DNA of 14,430 nucleotides from Oscillospiraceae bacterium (lineage in GTDB: Bacteria; Bacillota; Clostridia; Oscillospirales; Acutalibacteraceae). The notes beneath the pieces are model-generated. The model did no database searches, was not told the origin of the DNA, and was given only the letters and a program-made list of their open reading frames with translations. Position 1 is the stretch's first letter. Every line of letters begins with the position of its first letter. The DNA lies in assembly GCA_019417045.1 (NCBI GenBank), contig DXWE01000028.1, forward strand, positions 1 to 14,430. Reading direction: 5' to 3'. The position numbers were made by a program, and so were the translations under genes. Positions 1-6,134 of the stretch are shown here, in pieces.

Positions 1-518
1 GAAAGACACTGAATGAAGTGATGAAGCTGCTCGACGAGGAGGATACGCCCGTCTCGCTCGCAGTGGGCCGTCGACATGTGGTGATGGAGATCAATGGGTA
101 TGCCGTGATCTCGCGGCTGCTGGAAGGGGAATTTCTCTCCTACCAGAAAGCGATTCCCCAGCAGGTTGCCACCACCGTCAAAGTGCGGACCCGCGACCTG
201 ATCGATGCCGTGGAACGCGCTTCCCTTGTCATCAATGATTTTGTCAAGTCCCCGCTCATCTGCCGGTTTGGCGAGTCAGAGGTGCAGGTCTCATGTAATA
301 CGACGCTCGGCAGTGCGAGCGATGTGATTCCCGCGCAGATGGAAGGCGCTACTGAGGAGATGGGCTTTAACAGCCGGTTTATGCTGGATGCGCTGAAAAA
401 TGCCGAGACGGATGAAGTGAGGATGGAGATCAACGGCGCGCTCTCTCCCCTGAAGATACTGCCGCTCGAGGGGGATGCGTTTCTCTTCCTGGTCCTGCCG
501 GTGAGGTTGAAGAGATGA
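1..518 (+). CDS. dnaN: DNA polymerase III beta subunit (sliding clamp), 3' part
   Basis: The gene is cut by the left edge; the first complete codon begins at base 3 and 171 residues are visible. DnaN forms a ring-shaped dimer on DNA that holds the replicative polymerase and recruits other replication and repair proteins. The visible part corresponds to roughly the last half of a protein of about 370 residues, covering part of domain II and all of domain III. The ending LPVRLKR matches the conserved C-terminal strand of the family, which helps form the partner-binding pocket. Further support comes from the RLLEGEFLSYQKAIP segment and from the following genes yaaA, recF and gyrB, the usual origin-proximal order in Firmicutes. 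Its TGA stop overlaps the ATG of yaaA. The GTG at base 18 is in frame but internal, not the start. Confidence 0.96.
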   Translation, partial: KTLNEVMKLLDEEDTPVSLAVGRRHVVMEINGYAVISRLLEGEFLSYQKAIPQQVATTVKVRTRDLIDAVERASLVINDFVKSPLICRFGESEVQVSCNTTLGSASDVIPAQMEGATEEMGFNSRFMLDALKNAETDEVRMEINGALSPLKILPLEGDAFLFLVLPVRLKR

Positions 519-727
519 CGGTGCAGATCCGGACCGAGTGGATCCGCTTGGACGATTGTCTCAAACTGGCCGGCGTGGCGGAGACCGGCGGGCATGCGAA
601 GGTGTTGATTCAGCAGGGGCGGATCCGGGTCAACGGGGAGACCTGCACACAGCGGGGTAAAAAACTGCGGCCGGGTGACCGGGTGACATTGGAGGACGGC
701 CGGGAACTTGAGGTTGTTAACTCATGA
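515..727 (+). CDS. yaaA: S4-domain RNA-binding protein YaaA
   Basis: This small protein (70 residues) consists almost entirely of an S4 RNA-binding domain. The pattern LDDCLKLAGVAETGGHAK, then GRIRVNGE, RGKKLRPGD and a short C-terminal strand is the classic S4-like fold of the YaaA family found between dnaN and recF in Firmicutes. The family is thought to bind structured RNA, possibly in ribosome assembly; the exact target is not established. The ATG overlaps the dnaN stop and the TGA overlaps the recF start, so translation of all three is probably coupled. There is only a weak purine-rich stretch upstream, which fits coupled re-initiation. The length is normal for the family. Confidence 0.93.
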   Translation: MTVQIRTEWIRLDDCLKLAGVAETGGHAKVLIQQGRIRVNGETCTQRGKKLRPGDRVTLEDGRELEVVNS

Positions 728-1821
728 GGCTGGAGCGGCTGTGGCTGCGGGATTTTCGCAATATCGCCGAGGCGGAGCTGCTGCCGGCGGAGGGCGTCAA
801 TATTCTGTACGGAGACAACGCACAGGGGAAGACAAATTTGCTGGAAGCCCTTTGGCTGTTCACCGGTGGCAAGAGCTTTCGGGGAGCGAAGGACAGCGAA
901 CTGGTTCGTTTTACTGCGGAAAATGCGTGTATTGCGGCGGATTTTCATGCGGAGGACCGGGATCAGCGCGCAGAAATTCGGATTGACAAGCGGCGCGCTG
1001 TCACCTTGAATGGTGTTCCCCAGCCGGCGGCCAATCGATTGACCGGACATTTCTTTGCGGTGGTCTTCTCCCCTGATCATCTCTCTCTTGTCAAAGAGGG
1101 CCCGGAGGGCCGCCGGCGGTTTATGGATGCGGCGTATTGTCAATTGCGGCCGGCGTATATCAAAGTACTGGCGGGGTATCTGCGGGCGCTGGGACAGCGC
1201 AATGCACTGCTGAAAAGCTGGCGGCAATGTCCCGATCCGGATATGCTCGAGGTGTGGGACACCCGACTGGCGGGTTTTGGCAGTCAGGTGATTGCGGCAC
1301 GGGGGCAATATGTCGCATGGTTGACGGACTGTGCCGGATCGATCTATGCGGGATTGTCCGGCGGGAGAGAAGAATTGTGTATCGCCTATGAGCCGGAAAA
1401 GGGATACGCAGGAAAAACCGTTGCTCAGGTAGAACAGAGCCTGAAAGAACAGCTGCGTGCCCAGCGACAAATCGATATAGAGGCGGGATTTACCACCCGG
1501 GGTCCGCATCGGGAGGATTTACAGGTGCAGATTTCCGGTTTGTCGGCGCGTTTGTTTGGGTCGCAGGGACAACAGCGATCAGCGGTGCTGGCCTTGAAAC
1601 TCGGAGAGGCGGCGGTATTGCGGAAACAGACCGGAGAGCGCCCAATAGTATTGCTGGACGATGTGATGAGCGAGCTGGATGTGAGCCGGCAGGAGTATAT
1701 TATCAATCACATGGAAGGGTGGCAGGTTTTTATCACCTGCTGTGATCCCTCCTCTGTCGGGCGGCTGATGGATGGCAGAAAGTTTCACGTGAAACAGGGA
1801 ACACTGATTCGGGAGGACTGA
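724..1821 (+). CDS. recF: DNA replication and repair protein RecF
   Basis: RecF is an SMC/ABC-like ATPase that works with RecO and RecR to load RecA at single-strand gaps and stalled forks. The protein has 365 residues, the usual length. Walker A is GDNAQGKTN at residues 30-38. The family signature GSQGQQR is at 279-285. Walker B with its following D-loop, LLDDVMSELD, is at 310-319. The N-terminal MRLERLWLRDFRNI is also typical. The ATG overlaps the yaaA stop (ATGA), with only a weak ribosome binding site, so it is probably translated by coupling. The stop lies three bases before remB. All key ATPase motifs are intact. Confidence 0.97.
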   Translation: MRLERLWLRDFRNIAEAELLPAEGVNILYGDNAQGKTNLLEALWLFTGGKSFRGAKDSELVRFTAENACIAADFHAEDRDQRAEIRIDKRRAVTLNGVPQPAANRLTGHFFAVVFSPDHLSLVKEGPEGRRRFMDAAYCQLRPAYIKVLAGYLRALGQRNALLKSWRQCPDPDMLEVWDTRLAGFGSQVIAARGQYVAWLTDCAGSIYAGLSGGREELCIAYEPEKGYAGKTVAQVEQSLKEQLRAQRQIDIEAGFTTRGPHREDLQVQISGLSARLFGSQGQQRSAVLALKLGEAAVLRKQTGERPIVLLDDVMSELDVSRQEYIINHMEGWQVFITCCDPSSVGRLMDGRKFHVKQGTLIRED

Positions 1822-1824
1822 GAC

Positions 1825-2085
1825 ATGTATCTGCATCTGGGCCAGGATACGGTGGTCAGAAGCCGCGATATCGTGGGGATTTTTGATCTGGATAATACAA
1901 CCGTATCCAAGCACACACGGGCATTTCTGGCAGATGCCCAAAAGGGCGGCCGGGTATTCAATGTCTCTTTGGAACTTCCCAAATCTTTTGTTGTTTGTGT
2001 ACAGCAGAATTGGGATGAGACCGTATATATTTCGCAGATTTCAGCCGCGACATTACGCAAACGGCTGGGTCATCCGGAAGGATAG
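1825..2085 (+). CDS. remB: RemB-like regulator (DUF370), extracellular matrix regulatory family
   Basis: The 86-residue protein matches the DUF370 family, whose Bacillus subtilis members RemA and RemB (YaaB) affect biofilm matrix gene expression; RemA is a DNA-binding protein. Recognisable features are the start MYLHLGQDTVV, the segment IVGIFDLDNTTVSKHTR, and a C-terminal region with VCVQQNWDETVYISQIS. The position between recF and gyrB is where remB (yaaB) lies in B. subtilis. The ribosome binding site GGGAGGA (1811-1817) lies inside the end of recF, so it is probably cotranscribed. Whether it controls matrix genes here cannot be read from the sequence, since the function is inferred from the family. 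Confidence 0.88.
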   Translation: MYLHLGQDTVVRSRDIVGIFDLDNTTVSKHTRAFLADAQKGGRVFNVSLELPKSFVVCVQQNWDETVYISQISAATLRKRLGHPEG

Positions 2086-2099
2086 AGCAGGAGGAAACT

Positions 2100-4046
2100 A
2101 TGAGCGACGAATTGGAAAAGAGTACAACCGTACCCCAGAGCGAGGTGTACGACGAGAGCCAGATCCAGGTTCTGGAGGGATTGGAAGCGGTTCGCAAGCG
2201 GCCGGGCATGTACATCGGCTCGACAGGGCCCCGCGGGCTGCACCATCTGGTGTATGAAATCGTGGACAACTCGATCGACGAGGCGTTGGCCGGGTATTGC
2301 ACACATATCGAGGTGGAATTGCTGCCGGGCAATGTGGTTACCGTGCGGGACAACGGGCGCGGAATCCCGGTGGGGATGAACGAAAAGCTGGGACTCCCCA
2401 CCGTGACGGTTGTGTTGACCGTGTTGCATGCGGGCGGAAAGTTCGGCGGCAGCGGGTATAAGGTGTCCGGTGGGCTGCACGGCGTGGGTTCATCGGTGGT
2501 CAACGCGCTTTCCCGGTGGATGGAAGTGGAGATCTCCCGCGACGGAAAGATCTATGCCCAGCGCTTTGAACGCGGAAAAGTGGTTTCGGATCTGACGGTG
2601 ATCGGGACCTCCGACCATGACGGGACGTTTATCCGTTTTCTGGCGGACGATGAGATCTTTACCGAGACGATCGAATACGAGTGGGATGTGCTGCAAAAGC
2701 GGATGCGGGAGCAGGCGTTCTTGAACGCGGGGCTCTCCATCACCCTGACCGATTCGCGGGATCCGGAGCATGTCCAGTCGGAGGTCTACCATTACGAAGG
2801 CGGAATCTCCTCGTTTGTCGAGTATATGAACAAGACCCGCGGGCATGCGGTGCTGCACGAGGATGTCGTCCATCTGACGACGCAGCAGGGGGATGCCATT
2901 GCGGAGGTCGCGTTCCAGTATAACGACAGCTATAATGAAAATATCGTGTCGTTTGCCAACAACATCCACACGGTGGACGGCGGCACGCACGAGACCGCGT
3001 TTAAAAATGGGATCACCCGGCTGTTCAACGATTATGCCCGTAAGCACGGGATGCTGAAGGATGCGGACGCGAATTTGAAAGGGGACGATGTGCGCGAGGG
3101 GCTGACGGCGGTGATCAGCGTGAAGCTGACCGACGCGCAGTTTGAGGGCCAGACCAAGGCCAAGCTCGGCAATACCTCGATGGGGACGCTGGTCACCTCC
3201 CTGCTCAATGAAAAACTGGCGCCGTATCTGGAAGAGCATCCCCAGGTGGCGCGCGGAATTCTGGAAAAGTCCATCAACGCGGCGCGTGTGCGGGAGGCGG
3301 CGCAGCGGGCCCGGGAGCTGGCCCGGAAAAAAAGCGGGCTGGCGAACACCCGGATGCCGGAAAAACTGGCCGATTGCATCTGGAGCGATCCCGACCGCAC
3401 GGAGCTGTATATTGTGGAGGGGGACTCGGCAGGCGGTTCGGCCATCCAGGGCCGGGACCGGAACTACCAGGCGATCCTGCCGCTGTGGGGGAAGATGCTC
3501 AATGTGGAAAAGGCGCGGCTGGACAAGGTGTACAGCAACGAAAAGCTCACGCCGATCGTGATTGCGCTCGGATGTGGGATTGGCGAGGATTTTGATATTT
3601 CCAAACTGCGGTATGGCAAGGTCATTATCATGGCGGATGCCGATGTGGACGGCTCCCATATCCGCACCCTGCTGCTCACCTTCTTTTTCCGCTATATGCG
3701 TCCGCTGGTGGACGAGGGACACGTGTATATCGCGCAGCCGCCACTGTTCAAGGTATCCAAGGGAAAACAGGTGCGCTACGCGTTTTCCGATGCGGAACGC
3801 GACACCTATATCGCAGAGCTCGGCGGCAATGCGGACGTACAGCGGTACAAGGGCCTGGGCGAAATGGATAAGGAGCAGCTGTGGGAGACCACGATGGATC
3901 CCGCTTTCCGGACCATGTATCAGGTGGAGCTGGAGGACGCGGCTGCGGCAGACGAGGCGTTTACCATTTTGATGGGAGATAAAGTGGAGCCGCGTCGTCA
4001 GTTTATTGAGAAAAATGCGAAATATGTGATGAATCTGGACATTTAA
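2100..4046 (+). CDS. gyrB: DNA gyrase subunit B
   Basis: GyrB is the ATPase half of DNA gyrase, the A2B2 enzyme that introduces negative supercoils. It has 648 residues, close to B. subtilis GyrB, and lacks the insert seen in E. coli. The GHKL ATPase domain shows the catalytic Glu53 and Asn57 (YEIVDNSIDEA), Asp84 in RDNGRGIP, the lid GGLHGVG at 124-130 and the QTKAKLG lysine loop. The TOPRIM domain has EGDSAGGSA from Glu440 and metal ligands Asp513, Asp515 and Asp517 in ADADVDGSH. The C-terminus GDKVEPRRQFIEKNAKYVMNLDI is typical of gyrase. A very good ribosome binding site (AGGAGGA, 2089-2095) precedes the ATG. Residue 463 is Trp where E. coli has Lys447 and B. subtilis has Arg (PLWGK instead of PLKGK/PLRGK). 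Confidence 0.98.
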   Translation: MSDELEKSTTVPQSEVYDESQIQVLEGLEAVRKRPGMYIGSTGPRGLHHLVYEIVDNSIDEALAGYCTHIEVELLPGNVVTVRDNGRGIPVGMNEKLGLPTVTVVLTVLHAGGKFGGSGYKVSGGLHGVGSSVVNALSRWMEVEISRDGKIYAQRFERGKVVSDLTVIGTSDHDGTFIRFLADDEIFTETIEYEWDVLQKRMREQAFLNAGLSITLTDSRDPEHVQSEVYHYEGGISSFVEYMNKTRGHAVLHEDVVHLTTQQGDAIAEVAFQYNDSYNENIVSFANNIHTVDGGTHETAFKNGITRLFNDYARKHGMLKDADANLKGDDVREGLTAVISVKLTDAQFEGQTKAKLGNTSMGTLVTSLLNEKLAPYLEEHPQVARGILEKSINAARVREAAQRARELARKKSGLANTRMPEKLADCIWSDPDRTELYIVEGDSAGGSAIQGRDRNYQAILPLWGKMLNVEKARLDKVYSNEKLTPIVIALGCGIGEDFDISKLRYGKVIIMADADVDGSHIRTLLLTFFFRYMRPLVDEGHVYIAQPPLFKVSKGKQVRYAFSDAERDTYIAELGGNADVQRYKGLGEMDKEQLWETTMDPAFRTMYQVELEDAAAADEAFTILMGDKVEPRRQFIEKNAKYVMNLDI

Positions 4047-4069
4047 GGATCCGGAGGGAGGAAAAGCCG

Positions 4070-4738
4070 ATGGAACAAGCGAATGCCAACCCGAATCCGG
4101 CGGCAAAAGAGGATTTTCCGGCGGTTCCCCTCTCCCCTGAGCCGGTGGACGGGAACGCTGCAAATCCCGTCAGCGAGGGATCTGTCGAAGCAGCTGTGGA
4201 GGAAGAACAGCGGGACGGGACGGTTCCGCCGGCGCGGTGGGATACGGTGATCCAGTTGACTGCCGAGGAAATCCGTTCCTGTCTGCAACGTGCCGACAGG
4301 CGGCGGATGGGAAAATGGAGAATCCTGATCTATGCGGTTCTGCTCGGGTTTATCTCGGTGTCGTCTCTGGTTTCCTTTTTTCTCAATGGGATGCACAATG
4401 GTATGACACTGTTCCTCGGAATTGGCGGACTGGCGCTGTTTTTGATGGTGGTATTGTATGAGCCGGTCTCTTTGCGGCGGATGGTCAAACGGGAGGCCGC
4501 TGCGGGGAAAAAACTCCATCTCTGGGTCTATGAGGACCGCCTGGGATTCGGCGAAGGCGAGACGTTTGAGACCTATACGTTTTCCGAATTCTATGTGAAA
4601 AAGTTTGAGGATCTGCTGATTTTGCACTTTGCCCGCGGGCTGCTGGTGGCGATTCCCCGCCGCACGGTACCTGCGGACTGCTGGGACTTCCTGTCTGCCT
4701 GGCTGCCGGAGGAAAAACCGCAGACAAAGCGGAGGTGA
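4070..4738 (+). CDS. YcxB-like membrane protein, one module
   Basis: The 222-residue protein has unknown function. Residues 1-55 are a Pro/Ala/Glu-rich, probably disordered cytoplasmic tail. Two membrane segments follow, at about 84-105 and 111-130. A short soluble domain (about 147-211) contains LWVYEDRLGF, FSEFYVKKFEDLLIL and LLVAIPRRTV, resembling the C-terminal domain of YcxB-like proteins. That family assignment is by eye. A strong ribosome binding site (GGAGGGAGG) lies just before the ATG. The gene starts 23 bases after gyrB with no terminator between them, so it should be cotranscribed with gyrB. Its stop overlaps the next gene, which appears to be a two-module relative. There is no catalytic motif; a role in membrane sensing or protein interaction is only a guess. 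Confidence 0.8.
   Translation: MEQANANPNPAAKEDFPAVPLSPEPVDGNAANPVSEGSVEAAVEEEQRDGTVPPARWDTVIQLTAEEIRSCLQRADRRRMGKWRILIYAVLLGFISVSSLVSFFLNGMHNGMTLFLGIGGLALFLMVVLYEPVSLRRMVKREAAAGKKLHLWVYEDRLGFGEGETFETYTFSEFYVKKFEDLLILHFARGLLVAIPRRTVPADCWDFLSAWLPEEKPQTKRR
4731..4738 (+). promoter_or_regulatory. Ribosome binding site overlapping a stop codon; decides the start of the two-module YcxB-like gene
   Basis: GGAGGTGA is a near-perfect complement of the 16S rRNA 3' end and contains the TGA stop of the upstream gene. It is useless for the GTG at 4735, which lies inside it. It sits eight bases before an in-frame TTG at 4747, a spacing compatible with initiation there. Using TTG would shorten the protein by four residues. 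Confidence 0.5.
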
Positions 4739-6009
4739 CGACGCGCTTGGAACCGTTTGAAAATCCAAAGGAAAAAAGGGAAGAATTGTCGGCAAACTGG
4801 CAGGAGGAAAGTGCCGCGCGCGGCTCGGCAAGGACGGGAAAGCCCGTCCCTCAGGAGGAGACATCCGACTGTGCCGAGCAAACGCCCGCTGTTGATCCGG
4901 CCGGGGATCCCGGCCGGCCGAGCGAGGCCGAGAGGCCGGCGATTGTTGTGGCGTGCCGGCCGCTTTCGGCGGCACAGTATCAGACGATCAGTCGGCTGGA
5001 GCGGAAAATTCCCCGGTTTTTGTGGGTGACGGTCATCTTTCTCCTGGGAGCTATGGCGCTCAATGCCGCCGGGTATGCGGCGATGAGCGGAGGGGAAAGC
5101 GGATCTGGAATAGCGATGGCCACGCTGTGGATCCTCGCCTTGATTGCGGGCGGATTTTACTGGTTTATTCAGTATCGGGAACGAAAAGCCCTTCGCCAAC
5201 TGGCGGAGCGGGGCCTGCTGGGGGAAAACAGTGCAGAGCAGGTCGTGGAGCTGTACGGGGAGTATCTGGTGGCGCTGACTCCGCATTCCCGCACGGTGAT
5301 TCGGTACGATCAGGCGACCGCTTTGTGGGAGACGCCCACGCTGCTGGTGCTTTTTTCGGAAAATGTGGCGGTGGCGTGGCAGGCGGAGGATTGTACGCCG
5401 TATGACGGGACATTGCTGAAGGCGTATCTGAAGGAACGGATCCCGGCCTCGGCATACCATCAAAAGGGTGTATTTTGGCCGTGCCTCTCCTATCCCCTGC
5501 CATTGCCAATCCTGCGCAGCACCGACCAGCCGGTCATGGCCTGCACGCATGTTCCCCGGTTTTCCACCAAGCTGTGGAATGAGGGCTGGTTTCCGGTGTG
5601 CAACAAGGCGTTGCCCGTGTGGTTTGCGGTCTCGGCTGTGATCGGGGTATTTATGACCAGTGCCTATTGGTGGGATGCGCCTCTGCTGCGGCTGTTTGCG
5701 CCGTGGTTTTTGGCGAGCTTTTTTCTGGTTTGTCCCCTGCTCTCGCTGCTTTTCGTCTTTTTGCAGCAAGGGGAGGCGGTACGGGCACTGCACCGGGCGC
5801 CGAACGGAGGCCGCAAAACCGTGTGGCTGACCCGGGACGGGGTGTGCGTGGAAGAAGGGGCGAATCTTCTCTTTGTCCCCCGCCAGGCGCTGTCACCCCG
5901 CTATAAAAAATGGGGGGCGCTGGTGCTGCTGCCGTCGGGAGCGCTGACAATCCCCTGGGATCAAATCCCCGATCCGGCGGTATTTCGGCAGTATTTTGCC
6001 TCCAAATAG
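4735..6009 (+). CDS. Large YcxB-like membrane protein with two modules
   Basis: This protein has up to 424 residues and unknown function. Residues 1-90 are a charged, low-complexity cytoplasmic region. Membrane segments lie at about 95-117 and 125-146, followed by a soluble domain (about 150-290). A second hydrophobic pair at about 294-311 and 320-345 is followed by a second small domain (about 360-424). The soluble parts share a pattern of a hydrophobic strand, a short turn, another strand, then a helix (around LLVLFSENVAVAW at 203-215 and ALVLLPSGALTIPW at 395-408). The single-module neighbour upstream shows the same pattern, which suggests internal and tandem duplication. The GTG at 4735 overlaps the previous stop but lacks a well-spaced ribosome binding site. 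A TTG at 4747, eight bases after GGAGGTGA (4731-4738), may be the true start. It is the last gene before the gyrA leader. Confidence 0.75.
   Translation: MTTRLEPFENPKEKREELSANWQEESAARGSARTGKPVPQEETSDCAEQTPAVDPAGDPGRPSEAERPAIVVACRPLSAAQYQTISRLERKIPRFLWVTVIFLLGAMALNAAGYAAMSGGESGSGIAMATLWILALIAGGFYWFIQYRERKALRQLAERGLLGENSAEQVVELYGEYLVALTPHSRTVIRYDQATALWETPTLLVLFSENVAVAWQAEDCTPYDGTLLKAYLKERIPASAYHQKGVFWPCLSYPLPLPILRSTDQPVMACTHVPRFSTKLWNEGWFPVCNKALPVWFAVSAVIGVFMTSAYWWDAPLLRLFAPWFLASFFLVCPLLSLLFVFLQQGEAVRALHRAPNGGRKTVWLTRDGVCVEEGANLLFVPRQALSPRYKKWGALVLLPSGALTIPWDQIPDPAVFRQYFASK
4832..4849. repeat. Hairpin inside the coding region (7-bp stem, 4-base loop)
   Basis: GGACGGG (4832-4838) and CCCGTCC (4843-4849) are perfect complements around the loop AAAG. 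The hairpin lies in the low-complexity N-terminal region of the two-module YcxB-like protein. It could be chance in GC-rich DNA or a dispersed small palindrome; other genome copies would be needed to tell. Confidence 0.5.
4897..4917. repeat. Very GC-rich hairpin inside the coding region (9-bp stem, 3-base loop)
   Basis: CCGGCCGGG (4897-4905) pairs perfectly with CCCGGCCGG (4909-4917) around GAT. It lies about 48 bases after another perfect hairpin, in the same poorly conserved linker of the two-module membrane protein. Together they look like extragenic-palindrome-type sequence captured in a tolerant coding region, but copy number elsewhere is unknown. Confidence 0.5.
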
Positions 6010-6013
6010 TATT

Positions 6014-6043
6014 TTAATAGAAGAAATTTACAATCCGTATATC
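6014..6043 (+). promoter_or_regulatory. Possible weak gyrA promoter
   Basis: TTAATA (6014-6019) and TATATC (6038-6043) are separated by 18 bases in an AT-rich stretch right after the upstream stop codon. Each matches four of six consensus sigma-A positions. The 125-base gap before gyrA, in an otherwise tightly packed cluster, makes a separate promoter plausible, but the match is weak. Confidence 0.3.
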
Positions 6044-6047
6044 TACC

Positions 6048-6075
6048 CCCTGCTTCCTGGCAAGGGGAAACAGGG
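6048..6075 (+). other. Stem-loop in the gyrA leader
   Basis: CCCTGCTTCC (6048-6057) can pair with GGAAACAGGG (6066-6075) with one mismatch, around an 8-base loop. No run of T follows, so it does not look like an intrinsic terminator. It lies about 60 bases upstream of gyrA and could be an mRNA-stability or attenuation structure. Confidence 0.4.
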
Positions 6076-6117
6076 AGCGGCTGCCGGGGAGATGGCTGGA
6101 TCCGGACGGCTGTGCAG

Positions 6118-6123
6118 AAAGGA
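6118..6123 (+). promoter_or_regulatory. gyrA ribosome binding site with long spacing
   Basis: AAAGGA lies 11 bases upstream of the ATG at 6135. An out-of-frame ATG at 6124 directly abuts it and is too close for initiation. The start at 6135 leads into the conserved N-terminal region of GyrA (YTVDLEKEIKKSFLDYSMSVI). Confidence 0.5.
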
Positions 6124-6134
6124 ATGAACAAGAC

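Noticed and set aside
724..1509. An open frame on the - strand opposite recF (610-1509)
   Set aside because: recF has all its motifs in the + frame; the opposing frame lacks any domain and spans the yaaA-recF junction.
2490..4163. A 557-codon open frame on the - strand opposite gyrB
   Set aside because: Antisense shadow of gyrB with biased composition and no recognisable domain.
6048..6075. Stem-loop before gyrA as an intrinsic terminator
   Set aside because: It has a mismatch and no T run on either side; kept only as a leader structure.
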